Assembly (NCBI RefSeq): GCF_002836505.1
Contig: NZ_PJBF01000040.1
Coordinates: 248,001 to 312,000 of the forward strand
Direction of reading: 5' to 3'
Length of the DNA: 64,000 nt
DNA from: Psychrobacter sp. Choline-02u-9
GTDB lineage: Bacteria > Pseudomonadota > Gammaproteobacteria > Pseudomonadales > Moraxellaceae
Shown piece by piece: positions 54,773 to 63,898 of the stretch (position 1 is the first letter of the stretch; the number at the start of each line of letters is the position of its first letter). The notes beneath the pieces are model-generated. The model saw only the letters and a program-made list of their open reading frames with translations, made no database searches and was not told the origin of the DNA. The translations under genes were made by a program, and so were the position numbers.

Positions 54773-56047
54773 TTACAAACTGTCTAAACCACGTGCCAAG
54801 TCTTTGATAATATCTTCTACATCTTCCAGACCAACCGATAGACGAATCAGACCGTCTTTGACACCAGCTTCGGCACGAGCCTCAGCAGTTAGACGGAAAT
54901 GCGTGGTGGTTGCAGGATGAGTAATCGTGGTTTTGGCATCGCCCAAGTTATTGGTGATAGAGACCATTTGTGTTGAATCAATCACATGCCACGCCGCTTC
55001 TTTGGTATCACGGCTATCAGATGCCTTGACTTCAAAACCCATGATAGCACCATAGCCATCTTTCATATGATGCTGACGTGTGGCAAGCTCGTGTGCAGGA
55101 TGATCACTCAAGCCTGAAAAGTGTACGGTACTGACATTAGGATGATTGACCAAAAATTCTGCCACTTGATTGGCATTTTGGCAATGCGCTTGCATACGTA
55201 ATTTGAGTGTCTCAAGCCCTTTGGTAAATACCCAAGCGTTAAATGGGCTCATACTAATACCGCCTGAACGTACCACGGTAAAGGCTTCTTGCATGAGCTT
55301 GTCGCTACCAACTAGCGCACCGCCAAGTACTCGACCTTGACCATCTAAATATTTAGTTGCAGAGTGAATGACCACATCCGCACCCAAGTCTAGCGGGCGC
55401 TGCAATGCTGGCGTTGCAAAGCAGTTGTCAACGACGAGTAATATGTCATTGGCTTTACATAGCTGACTCAAATAACCGATATCACAAATCTGCGCCAATG
55501 GATTACTTGGGCTTTCGCAATAAATCACCTTGGTATTTGGTTGAACCGCATTGGCCCATGCCTCATTGTCGAAGCAATCCACGTAGCTGACTTCAACACC
55601 AAACTTGGCCATATAGTTGTTGAATAGACCGATAGATGAGCCAAATAACTGGTTGGCCGCTAGCAAATGGTCACCCGCTTTTAGGTATGCCAAGCACATG
55701 GTCAAAATAGCGCCCATACCAGAGGCCGTCGCAACCGCGCGTTCACCGTTTTCTAATGCAGCCAAGCGACGCTCAAAAGTACGTACACTTGGATTAGTAT
55801 GGCGAGAGTAAACATTGCCTGTTTTTGTACCGTCAAAATGAGCAGCGGCATCAGCGGCTGAACGATAAACGTAAGAGCTGGTGGTAAAAATAGGCTCTGA
55901 ATGCTCGCCTTCGTCTGTACGATGTTGACCTGCCCGCACTGCGATGGTCTGCATGCCATAATCAAGCCCTAAATCTAAGGCATCGTTGCGCCAGTTTGGA
56001 TCTAACTTGTTCAAACTATTCTCATCATGGTTTTGCGACTGACTCAT
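54773..56047 (-). CDS. metZ: O-succinylhomoserine sulfhydrylase
   Basis: 424 residues of the Cys/Met metabolism PLP family. GMQTIAVRAGQHRTDEGEHSEPIFTTSSYVYRSAADAA opens the protein (in parts), PLP-binding Lys is in IHSATKYLDGQGRVLGGALVG, and EGEHSEPI and the length fit MetZ (about 400-425). MetZ makes homocysteine from O-succinylhomoserine and sulfide, the direct-sulfhydrylation route to methionine. Distinction from cystathionine gamma-synthase (MetB) rests on overall resemblance and the QGRVLGG motif. ATG at 56047; single gene with its own leader. Confidence 0.88.
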   Translation of the reverse strand: MSQSQNHDENSLNKLDPNWRNDALDLGLDYGMQTIAVRAGQHRTDEGEHSEPIFTTSSYVYRSAADAAAHFDGTKTGNVYSRHTNPSVRTFERRLAALENGERAVATASGMGAILTMCLAYLKAGDHLLAANQLFGSSIGLFNNYMAKFGVEVSYVDCFDNEAWANAVQPNTKVIYCESPSNPLAQICDIGYLSQLCKANDILLVVDNCFATPALQRPLDLGADVVIHSATKYLDGQGRVLGGALVGSDKLMQEAFTVVRSGGISMSPFNAWVFTKGLETLKLRMQAHCQNANQVAEFLVNHPNVSTVHFSGLSDHPAHELATRQHHMKDGYGAIMGFEVKASDSRDTKEAAWHVIDSTQMVSITNNLGDAKTTITHPATTTHFRLTAEARAEAGVKDGLIRLSVGLEDVEDIIKDLARGLDSL

Positions 56048-56493
56048 AAACGTTCCGTTACTTTGGTTGGTATTTTATTGATTAGTATTTTATTGGTTGG
56101 TCTTTTAATTGAAATAAAATGACTGCTTATTCTTCTGATTATCGACCGAATTCATCAGCGTTATCATATCATGTCGACTTATTCCGCACAGCTGGTTTCA
56201 AATGGCCACTAAATATTATTTTCGAATACCAAACATGTATCAATTTTAATGCTTAAAATCTGCCACATATATAATTAAACACTACTTAAAAAACAATGAT
56301 TTCGTGCGCTAAATCTAACAAAAATAACGTATTTATAATAGGCAGATATCACAACAGCTGCTAAGCTTAGCGACGATTTAGATTTTGCCACATGTAATAC
56401 AACAACAGTCTGGTAGTTCATCTAAAAAGAGTGCTTTCAACACTTAGAATCATTATTTATCAGTACATTTAGGCTCATTAAGGTAAATTCGTT
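56048..56493. other. Divergent intergenic region between metZ and the phospholipase-D-like gene
   Basis: About 445 AT-rich bases. It holds the 15-base repeats close to metZ and otherwise nothing I recognise; promoters for both genes should be within it. Confidence 0.5.
56063..56107. repeat. Three 15-base imperfect tandem repeats upstream of metZ
   Basis: TTGGTTGGTATTTTA (56063-56077), TTGATTAGTATTTTA (56078-56092), TTGGTTGGTCTTTTA (56093-56107): three head-to-tail copies with few differences, lying 15-60 bases from the metZ ATG in its leader. Confidence 0.8.
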
Positions 56494-58128
56494 ATGTCGA
56501 TGTTCAGTATAGAACCAAGCAGCTTATCGTTGAGCCTAACCCTAGGACTGACTTTAGGTCTTAGCGCTTGCCAGAGTTTGCCCAAGCAGCCACATTTACC
56601 GGAAAGCCAAGCACTATCAGCGCGTGTAGAGGCGCTATATTCAGATAAGCAAACGACGCAAGGTGAGCCGATTAAGACCAGCAGTACTGATTTGGTCTCT
56701 GCTATTAGTGCGCAGAACGATATTCATCCTGACTTGTCTGGTTATCACCCAATCGTAACCGGAGCGAATGCTTTTGCTGCTCGTAGCATCTTGACAGATA
56801 TGGCCACGCGCAATATTGATGCACAGTACTATATTTGGCATAACGATCAGGCTGGCCAGCTTCTATTAAAAGACTTATGGGACGCAGCTGAACGCGGCGT
56901 GATCGTGCGCTTATTGTTAGATGATTTTAATAATAGTGCCAAGTTTGACCAGCATTTATTACGTTTTGCTAGCCATCCTAACATTGCGGTGCGCATCATC
57001 AACCCTTTGATGCATCGTAAGTTTCCGACGTTGAACTATGTGACTGGTTTGCCGCGTATTAATCGCCGCATGCACAATAAGAGCATGACCTTTGATAAGC
57101 AGATTACTATCATCGGCGGGCGTAACATCGGCAACGAATACCTTAGTAATGACCAAAGCAGCCAGTTTGCAGATTTGGATGTCTTACTGATTGGTAAAGT
57201 CGTCACAGATATTGATAACAGTTTTTATGACTATTGGTCATCGCCTTTATCATTTGATATCGAGACCTTAGCAAAATTTGATGATGACGTCACGCCTGAT
57301 TTTTTAAAGGCATTAGACAAGCTGGGTATAGATGAGGAAAATAACGAAGGCAGTAGCTTGACGGTTTATAAAGCCGCCATCAAAGACTCGACGATAGACA
57401 CTGATCTGATCAACAAACGCGTGCCGTTTCGTTGGACAGACATGCAGTTTTTGAGTGACGATGTTGGCAAGCTGTCCAAAAGCGTCTCATCTGAGACCAA
57501 CTTAGTGCATCAACTGCGTAACTTGCTTGGTAGCCCAACTAAGAAATTGACGATTATTTCTTCTTATTTTGTACCGACCAAAGATGGGGTCGATACTTTG
57601 GTGAAGCTCGCCGAATCTGGCGTTGATATCAAAATATTAACCAACTCATTTGATGCAACCGACGTGACCGCTGTTCATTCTGGTTATAGTCAATGGCGCC
57701 CTAGCCTGCTGCGGTCAGGCGTAAAAATATACGAGCTAAAATCAACGGCAGCTGAAGAAAAACGTGACAATAAACTCTGGCGTGCACGCAGTCAGTCATC
57801 AACCAGCCTACATGCAAAAACGTTTGCGGTAGACGACTATCAAGTGTTTATCGGCTCCTACAACGTTGACCCTCGCTCTGCCAATATCAATACTGAAATG
57901 GGTGTCATCATCAATGATGATGAGTTGGCAAGACAGCTGCACGGGGCGCTGAGTGATGATTTACTAAACCAAGCTTATGAAGTTAAGCTGCTAGACAACG
58001 GTAGCTTGGAGTGGCACACCATGGAAGATGGCAAAGAAGTCGTTTACGAGTCAGAGCCACGGGTCGATATGAGTGATCATATCTGGCTTACTATTATGTC
58101 TTGGTTACCCATTGACTGGCTACTGTAA
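56494..58128 (+). CDS. Phospholipase D-family lipoprotein (cardiolipin synthase-like)
   Basis: 544 residues. N-terminal signal with lipobox LSACQS (Cys near 26) indicates a lipoprotein. Two HKD motifs are visible: RRMHNKSMTFDKQITIIGGRNIG (H-x-K-x4-D, first half, near residue 190) and LHAKTFAVDDYQVFIGSYNVDPRSAN (second half, near 440). PLD-fold enzymes of this type make or remodel phospholipids or cut phosphodiesters. A periplasm-facing cardiolipin-synthase-like ClsC/YmdC role is plausible but not shown. TAAGGTAAATTCGTT precedes ATG. Confidence 0.88.
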   Translation: MSMFSIEPSSLSLSLTLGLTLGLSACQSLPKQPHLPESQALSARVEALYSDKQTTQGEPIKTSSTDLVSAISAQNDIHPDLSGYHPIVTGANAFAARSILTDMATRNIDAQYYIWHNDQAGQLLLKDLWDAAERGVIVRLLLDDFNNSAKFDQHLLRFASHPNIAVRIINPLMHRKFPTLNYVTGLPRINRRMHNKSMTFDKQITIIGGRNIGNEYLSNDQSSQFADLDVLLIGKVVTDIDNSFYDYWSSPLSFDIETLAKFDDDVTPDFLKALDKLGIDEENNEGSSLTVYKAAIKDSTIDTDLINKRVPFRWTDMQFLSDDVGKLSKSVSSETNLVHQLRNLLGSPTKKLTIISSYFVPTKDGVDTLVKLAESGVDIKILTNSFDATDVTAVHSGYSQWRPSLLRSGVKIYELKSTAAEEKRDNKLWRARSQSSTSLHAKTFAVDDYQVFIGSYNVDPRSANINTEMGVIINDDELARQLHGALSDDLLNQAYEVKLLDNGSLEWHTMEDGKEVVYESEPRVDMSDHIWLTIMSWLPIDWLL

Positions 58129-58350
58129 TATGTAAACTCTTTTCTAAATAGTCCCTAAAATTGCAGGATGTGCAGTTTTGCTTTTGTTAAAAGCCAAATC
58201 CTGTAATCAAAGTTCTTATTACAATACACAAAATTACTGTTTCGGCGAATCATTGTTTATATACTTTGATTTGCCGGTTTTTATCATGGCCGATTATCTA
58301 AACGATGATCGTCTTAATGACCACTTTACTCCGTGGATGCGTGATCTATT

Positions 58351-59655
58351 ATGCCGACTCGTTCTCAATACGCCCTGATGTCTAAAAAAGACAAAAATAC
58401 AGTCATATTCGTAAGCTTTATCAGCGCTGTAATCTTTTTTGATTTCTTGATTTATTTGTACATTGCAGACATTGTCTCAGCTGCTATTTTCCCCGCTAAT
58501 AACGATCCTACGGTTGCTAAGCTGCAAGGAATGGGGCTGTTTGTCATTGGTTACTTGGCTCGGCCATTTGGTGGTATTCTGTTCGGGCGTTATGGTGATC
58601 TCAAAGGTCGAAAGCCGACCTTTTTCCTGAGCATAATCGTTACGGCAGGTAGCTTGCTCGCAATGGCGTGTCTGCCTACTTATGCGCAGTGGGGTGCGCT
58701 TGCACCTGCGTTATTCATATTGCTGAGAATCATACAAGGTATGGCATTTGGTCTTTACGCACCGCTATCTTGGGTATTTGTGGCGGAGCATGTCCCTCGG
58801 CAGTATTTGTCAGTGGCTTGTAGCTACGTTACGGCTAGCTTTTTGGTAGGTGTACTGTTCTCTAATGCGTTTTTTCTGTGGCTGACTGACTTTATGACCA
58901 CCGTACAGCTGACTGATTATGGCTGGCGTTTGCCGTTTTTTGTTGGCGCCTTACTAACCTGTCTGCCATTGTTGGTATGGCGATTGGTTAAAGAAACTCC
59001 GTTTTTCTTGGCGTTAGATAAGCCAAAAACTGGTAAGAATCTAGGTAGACCATTTACGGTATTATTCAAGCGCTGCAAACACTCTATCTTTGTCAGTATG
59101 GTACTGACTATAGTGATATCTAGTATCACCTCTGTCATTGTCCTACTACTGCCAGAACTAATAGAAATCAACTTTACTTTAGACAGTGATTTGTTTAGCT
59201 TTTCTCATAGCTTGGGCATCGTATTTATGATTCTTGGCTGTGTCTTTTATGGGATTATCTCAACCCATGAGAACTTTGGTAAAATTTTGGTCGTTGGCTC
59301 TGTTCTACTTATCGCTCAAACACTGGCGTTCTTTTATCATCTGCAGGCGGGTGGCGACTATATATTGATTATGTATGCGCTTTTGGGATTCTGTGCTGGT
59401 ATTGTCGGTATGGTTCCTGCTATCTTGGTGCAATTGTTTCCAACCAACGTGCGTCTCACAGGTATCTCTTTTTGTTATAATGTGACCTACGGTATCGTTG
59501 GTGTACTGATACCTTTTGGTCTTGGTTATGCCACAACTTTAGTAAGCTTTTCACCAGCACTATACATTGCCTTTATTGGCTTTATCGGTATTATCATGGG
59601 GCTGTATTTTTATAATTTGCCCGAATTCAAAAAGATTGACCACGTTATTGTATAA
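58351..59655 (+). CDS. MFS transporter, MHS (metabolite:H+ symporter) type
   Basis: 434 residues; a second in-frame ATG at 58378 would shorten it by nine residues. About 12 hydrophobic segments; the loop 2-3 signature GRYGDLKGRKPTF (near 76-88) and ARPFGGILFGRYGDLKGRK place it in the metabolite:H+ symporter (ProP/ShiA-like) group. Substrate unknown; members carry osmolytes, dicarboxylates or shikimate-like acids. The preceding short ORF (58178-58378) is not considered real. No metabolic partner is near. Confidence 0.87.
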   Translation: MPTRSQYALMSKKDKNTVIFVSFISAVIFFDFLIYLYIADIVSAAIFPANNDPTVAKLQGMGLFVIGYLARPFGGILFGRYGDLKGRKPTFFLSIIVTAGSLLAMACLPTYAQWGALAPALFILLRIIQGMAFGLYAPLSWVFVAEHVPRQYLSVACSYVTASFLVGVLFSNAFFLWLTDFMTTVQLTDYGWRLPFFVGALLTCLPLLVWRLVKETPFFLALDKPKTGKNLGRPFTVLFKRCKHSIFVSMVLTIVISSITSVIVLLLPELIEINFTLDSDLFSFSHSLGIVFMILGCVFYGIISTHENFGKILVVGSVLLIAQTLAFFYHLQAGGDYILIMYALLGFCAGIVGMVPAILVQLFPTNVRLTGISFCYNVTYGIVGVLIPFGLGYATTLVSFSPALYIAFIGFIGIIMGLYFYNLPEFKKIDHVIV

Positions 59656-59713
59656 GTAAGATAGTCAATCGCCGCTTCGCATAACGCTTGAAGCTCTAGA
59701 AAATCTTGAAAAT

Positions 59714-59747
59714 AAGGTGCAATGGGATATCTCATCCATTGCACCTT
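59714..59747 (+). terminator. Hairpin after the MFS transporter gene
   Basis: AAGGTGCAATGG (59714-59725) and CCATTGCACCTT (59736-59747) form a perfect 12-bp stem with a 10-base loop. It has no T-run, so termination may be weak. Confidence 0.5.
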
Positions 59748-59786
59748 ATCCATTATTTAAGACACAGATATTAAGGCTTGATAACC

Positions 59787-60770
59787 ATGGTTGATATGAC
59801 CAACAAACGCCTCTCAGTTGCGCCAATGATTGATTGGACAACGACAGACTATCGTTATTTTGCACGACTATTTAACCCGCACACGTACCTGTATACCGAA
59901 ATGATTAGCACCGGTGCATTGATACACGGTAACCGCGCACGGCACCTACGCTTTGACACACTTGAGCATCCACTGGTATTGCAGCTTGGCGGAGCAGATA
60001 TCAGTGAGATGACACAATGCGCCGAATTTGCTCAGCAATACGGCTATGATGAAGTCAATATCAATGTTGGTTGCCCTTCTGATCGTGTGCAACACAACAA
60101 GATAGGTGCCTGTCTAATGGCAGAGCCAAAAACGGTGGCTGACTTGGTCAAGCACATGCAAGCTGCAGTCGATATCCCCGTGACGGTCAAACACCGTATC
60201 GGTATCGATGATTTTGACAGTTACGAGTTTATGGTAGATTTTGTGCAGACTGTTGCAGCAGCTGGCTGTACGCGTTTTATCGTTCATGCGCGTACCGCAT
60301 GGCTACAAGGGCTGAGTCCTAAGCAAAACCGCGAGATACCACCGCTACGCTACGAGGATGTCTATCGTCTAAAACAAGACTTTCCTGAACTCGATATCGA
60401 GATCAATGGCGGTATTGATACCATTGAAGACATAAAAATGCATTTGCAACATATCGATGGCGTGATGATTGGTCGGGCGTTTTATCACAACCCGTATCTA
60501 TTAGCAGAAGCCAATAGCTTATGGAACGAGGCAGCACCCGACGCGATACCTAAGCGCTCAGAGATTTTAGAGCAGCTCTACCCTTATCTACAAGAACAAA
60601 TCGCCAAAGGCGAAGCACTACCTACGATGACACGACATTATCTAGGATTGTTTCAAGGGTTGATGGGTGCACGCAAATGGCGGCAAGCATTGAGCGGCAA
60701 ACCTCAGCTAACGCTCGATGACATTAAACGAGCAGCCGATGAAGTATTATTGTTAAATCCTGACGCATAG
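59787..60770 (+). CDS. dusA: tRNA-dihydrouridine(20/20a) synthase DusA
   Basis: 327 residues from ATG at 59787 (an in-frame TTG at 59778 is a poorer start). Catalytic Cys is in VNINVGCPSDRVQHNKIGACLM (near 100), with RLSVAPMIDWTTTDYRYFARLF at the start and VKHRIGIDD, HARTAWLQGLSPKQNREIPPL typical for DusA. It reduces uridines 20 and 20a of tRNA using FMN and NADPH. The GCMSDR-type variants are absent, and the LSPKQNREIPPL motif distinguishes DusA from DusB/C. Confidence 0.95.
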   Translation: MVDMTNKRLSVAPMIDWTTTDYRYFARLFNPHTYLYTEMISTGALIHGNRARHLRFDTLEHPLVLQLGGADISEMTQCAEFAQQYGYDEVNINVGCPSDRVQHNKIGACLMAEPKTVADLVKHMQAAVDIPVTVKHRIGIDDFDSYEFMVDFVQTVAAAGCTRFIVHARTAWLQGLSPKQNREIPPLRYEDVYRLKQDFPELDIEINGGIDTIEDIKMHLQHIDGVMIGRAFYHNPYLLAEANSLWNEAAPDAIPKRSEILEQLYPYLQEQIAKGEALPTMTRHYLGLFQGLMGARKWRQALSGKPQLTLDDIKRAADEVLLLNPDA

Positions 60771-60803
60771 CTAAATGCTGATATAACTGGCTTGATAGAA
60801 TTC

Positions 60804-60833
60804 ACATGCTAGCCATTGTCGTGGCTAGCATGT
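60804..60833. terminator. Perfect inverted repeat between convergent dusA and CPBP genes
   Basis: ACATGCTAGCCA (60804-60815) and TGGCTAGCATGT (60822-60833): 12-bp stem, six-base loop, without T-run. It lies between converging genes and probably serves as a terminator or transcriptional roadblock. Confidence 0.55.
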
Positions 60834-60836
60834 TAT

Positions 60837-61625
60837 CTACGCCGCTTGCGCAAGATACTGCCACATCGCTGCGCCATTATTAACGATATGTAGTACGATT
60901 GGCAGTAATAGCGACCCTGACTTGATACGTGCATAACAAAATATGAATGCCAAAACCACAATAGTACTGATTTCATAAATGCCATACTGCACATGGATAG
61001 TGGCAAATATCAAACTGGTCACGATACTTGCTACTATCGCACCGTGATGCACAGAGTATGACGGTGCGGTGAACTGCTCTTTGATGGCTGACCATAATAT
61101 GCCACGAAAAACCACTTCTTCGTAAATAGGTGCAACCACGACCATTGCAAAGACCAGCAGCCACACTGAACTAACAGACTGATACAACGGATCTACAAAT
61201 ACCAGCGGCGTCATGTCCAGCATATAAGTCAGCGCCTGACTGACTATCATAAATATCAACAGCAATCCTAGCATGCCCATACCTACCGTAAATGAAAACG
61301 GCTTTAATGCTAAATACTGTCGCCATTCCCCGCCTTTTATACGAATAATGAGAACACTGGTTGTCATCAGCAGCACGCAGCCTATGAGTATTGATAAGCT
61401 CACGACTGTTCCATCGTTACTGCCAAAAAAGAAGATATCGCCCATCGAAGCATTTTTGGTCGCAGGTAATACCAGCTTGCCAGCGCTATAGACGCCTACC
61501 AATTGACTGATAAAAAACGTAAGCACCATCCCTACCGTCAGCATAAATGTACCAACGCGTGAAAATAACGGCGGACGCTCAGGCGAGGTTGCGATATCTG
61601 GTAAAGCTATCACGTTTTTTGGCAT
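60837..61625 (-). CDS. CPBP-family intramembrane protease
   Basis: 262 residues with about seven to eight hydrophobic segments. The three metalloprotease motifs of the CPBP (Rce1-like) family are present: EEVVFRGILW (Glu-Glu and Arg), FATIHVQYG (F-x3-H), and HIVNN (H-x3-N). Bacterial members may process peptides or protect against them. It is convergent with dusA and followed upstream by an alpha/beta hydrolase gene in the same direction, 69 bases apart. Confidence 0.88.
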   Translation of the reverse strand: MPKNVIALPDIATSPERPPLFSRVGTFMLTVGMVLTFFISQLVGVYSAGKLVLPATKNASMGDIFFFGSNDGTVVSLSILIGCVLLMTTSVLIIRIKGGEWRQYLALKPFSFTVGMGMLGLLLIFMIVSQALTYMLDMTPLVFVDPLYQSVSSVWLLVFAMVVVAPIYEEVVFRGILWSAIKEQFTAPSYSVHHGAIVASIVTSLIFATIHVQYGIYEISTIVVLAFIFCYARIKSGSLLLPIVLHIVNNGAAMWQYLAQAA

Positions 61626-61694
61626 ATATATGTCACTTAAAAAATACGCTGTCAGCTTGTATTAGACACAAGCCTACATAACGATGCGTTGCTT

Positions 61695-62585
61695 TTATTT
61701 TGATAGTTGCCGCTTAATCAGTTCGAGTACCTGCTGCGATACAGACTCTGGGTGCTCAAGTGGGAACATATGGCCACCCTCATGAGTCTCATAAGGGATA
61801 CCCAAGCGCGACTTTATCTGTTGGGGAAACCGACGTTTTAAAAAGATACTGTCTTGACCGATAATCAAGGTAACAGGCACTTTGGGGCCACGATTCGGTG
61901 CCAACCAATACCAAGAAGGATTGGTACGGAATACTTCCACTTCACTAGCTTTAGGAATGGCCAGTGTCACTTTACCATCCGCGCGCTCATGCAAGCCATG
62001 ATCGATATATCCTTGGAAGCTGCGCTCATCAAAGTTTTTGAAAAATCCTTTGTGCCGCATTTTTTCGTACGCTTCTGCTCGGCTGTCCCACACATCACGG
62101 CGATGCTTAGAGATACCCGCTGGTGACAATTTATCCATCAAACGCTTACTCGTTAGAGGCAATTTATCTACTGTCTTTGCCAAATGCCATAACAAGCTAA
62201 CTTTGCCATAGATCCAAGGCGGATCCATAAGCACTACTTGAGCAAACAGCTTAGGCTCACGGTACGCTGCTTGCAATGTACACATGGCGCCAAGTGAGTG
62301 CCCCACGCCCACCACCTGACTGACGCTATGCTTCTCGCAGGCGGTTTTTACGCTATCGATCACCTGCTGTGTCAGACTGCGCCAATGATTATCCACTGGA
62401 TAATCGGGCGTATCACCCAACATGGCAATATATTCAATCGTAAAAAATGCGGACAATCCTGCAAAAAACGGCTCATAGACAGCACTTGGCATGCCATTGG
62501 CATGGGCAAAATGTAATACAGGCTTTTTTGTTATCTTGGAGACAGGTAGCGCAGCAAAGGTCTGCAAATTGATTTCATCACTCAT
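61695..62585 (-). CDS. Alpha/beta-hydrolase
   Basis: 296 residues. FAHANGMPSAVYEPF (oxyanion strand), nucleophile elbow VGVGHSLGAMCTLQAA (Ser near 97), and a C-terminal GGHMFPLEHPE with the catalytic His are visible; the Asp may be in IGQDSIFL. It belongs to the broad esterase/lipase-like alpha/beta-hydrolase family; the lid region (residues about 130-200) is Lys/Arg-rich. Substrate unknown. Likely cotranscribed with the CPBP gene downstream. Weak ribosome site. Confidence 0.83.
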   Translation of the reverse strand: MSDEINLQTFAALPVSKITKKPVLHFAHANGMPSAVYEPFFAGLSAFFTIEYIAMLGDTPDYPVDNHWRSLTQQVIDSVKTACEKHSVSQVVGVGHSLGAMCTLQAAYREPKLFAQVVLMDPPWIYGKVSLLWHLAKTVDKLPLTSKRLMDKLSPAGISKHRRDVWDSRAEAYEKMRHKGFFKNFDERSFQGYIDHGLHERADGKVTLAIPKASEVEVFRTNPSWYWLAPNRGPKVPVTLIIGQDSIFLKRRFPQQIKSRLGIPYETHEGGHMFPLEHPESVSQQVLELIKRQLSK

Positions 62586-62675
62586 AATAGGCTCTCGTGG
62601 GATGGTTTATATATTATTTTTAATAATTCAACTGTATTTCATATTAAGGTAGTTTTTAGCACTATATACAATTAA

Positions 62676-62701
62676 GGCTGAGCATAATTATATGCTCAGC
62701 C
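62676..62701 (-). terminator. Hairpin after sppA
   Basis: GGCTGAGCATA (62676-62686) and TATGCTCAGCC (62691-62701): perfect 11-bp stem with a four-base loop. On the minus strand it is followed by TTAATTG, so it is a weak-to-moderate terminator for sppA. Confidence 0.65.
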
Positions 62702-62739
62702 CCAACAATCATACACAGTATATCTAAAATATTAAACGC

Positions 62740-63795
62740 TTAACGCATTTTTGCATTACCTTCTTCTTGGGGCAAAAACCCATCAAGACTCACGCTAGAG
62801 CCAATACCTGCACCTAATTTCACTGCAAAACGGTCCATAAACATTTGGAACGGATCAGTTGGGCTATAGCTAATGATAGTATCAAGATCTAGTTGCTTAC
62901 TTAGACTTGTGATACTACCTGTTTTGTCTGTTAGGCCTAGCTCAATAGACTGCTCACCTGTCCAGAATAACCCTGAGAACAGTTTGTTTTGTTCAGGATT
63001 TTTCAAGCGATCACCGCGGCCTTCTTTGACGGCATTGATGAAATGCTTGTGCGTATTAGCAAGCACACCTTCGACATGTTTTTCTTCGTAGTCAGTCAAT
63101 GGACGCGACAAACTCAAGATGTCTTTGTACTCACCCGCAGTGATAGTACGATCTTCTACGCCGACCTTGTCCATTAGGCCTTTGACATTGTAACTTGGCA
63201 TAATGACACCGATAGAGCCGACCAGACTTGAAGGATTGACATAAATCTCATCTGCGGCAGACGCAATATAATAAGCACCTGACGCACCGATATCACCAAT
63301 CACCGCATAAAGCTTTTTGTCTGGGTACTCTTGGCGTAAGTCCATCATGGTCTGCCAAATCTCATCAGACTGTACCGGTGAACCGCCAGGTGAATTGATA
63401 TCTAAGGCCACTGCTTTTGAGTTACTGTTTGCAAAAGCGTCTCTCAAGGCTTCATTGACATCATATGCATTAGCCACATCGTCATTACTGATGACGCCTT
63501 GCAGCTCAACCACTGCTAAATGTGGATCGCTAGTATCGACTGCGTCCATACCTGTTGGCGCGCTACTGCAACCACGACCAAGGGTCAAAAATATCAATAA
63601 GATATAACCAAAGGTCAATAGTTTAAAAAAGATACTCCAGCGACGAGCGCGGCGCTGCTCAACCACACTCGCTAATAACGTGTTTTCCAGCACCTTCCAT
63701 TCTTGTCCACTTGGCGGGCTTGGTTGCTGCAGTTGCGTTGGCTGATTTGCCGAGTTATCAGGACGTTTGTTAGGGTCTGGTGGCCAGTTGGGCAT
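62740..63795 (-). CDS. sppA: Signal peptide peptidase SppA-type serine protease
   Basis: 351 residues, the short single-domain form. A Pro/Gln-rich cytosolic N-terminus precedes one membrane segment (about residues 55-75). The catalytic region has LDINSPGGSPVQSDEI, then GDIGASGAYYIASAADEIYVNPSSLVGSIG (Ser in GASGAYYIAS), and the likely general base Lys in AGEYKDILSLSRPLTDYE. It degrades signal peptides left in the inner membrane. Long E. coli SppA is a tandem duplication; this is half that. ATG at 63795. Confidence 0.92.
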   Translation of the reverse strand: MPNWPPDPNKRPDNSANQPTQLQQPSPPSGQEWKVLENTLLASVVEQRRARRWSIFFKLLTFGYILLIFLTLGRGCSSAPTGMDAVDTSDPHLAVVELQGVISNDDVANAYDVNEALRDAFANSNSKAVALDINSPGGSPVQSDEIWQTMMDLRQEYPDKKLYAVIGDIGASGAYYIASAADEIYVNPSSLVGSIGVIMPSYNVKGLMDKVGVEDRTITAGEYKDILSLSRPLTDYEEKHVEGVLANTHKHFINAVKEGRGDRLKNPEQNKLFSGLFWTGEQSIELGLTDKTGSITSLSKQLDLDTIISYSPTDPFQMFMDRFAVKLGAGIGSSVSLDGFLPQEEGNAKMR

Positions 63796-63879
63796 ATAAC
63801 TTCCTAAGTTAGAAACAATCTAAAACAATGAAATGAGGTTGTCGAGAAATACAGCTAGAACAGTGGTGTATACCTGACT

Positions 63880-63898
63880 GATACTGTCTCACAGTATC
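63880..63898 (-). promoter_or_regulatory. Small perfect hairpin in the sppA upstream region
   Basis: GATACTGT (63880-63887), CTC, ACAGTATC (63891-63898): an 8-bp stem with a three-base loop 85 bases upstream of sppA. Possible operator or leader structure; not identified. Confidence 0.35.

Noticed and set aside
58178..58378. 66-residue plus-strand ORF before the MFS transporter
   Set aside because: It overlaps the transporter start, has no family features, and is preceded by no ribosome site.
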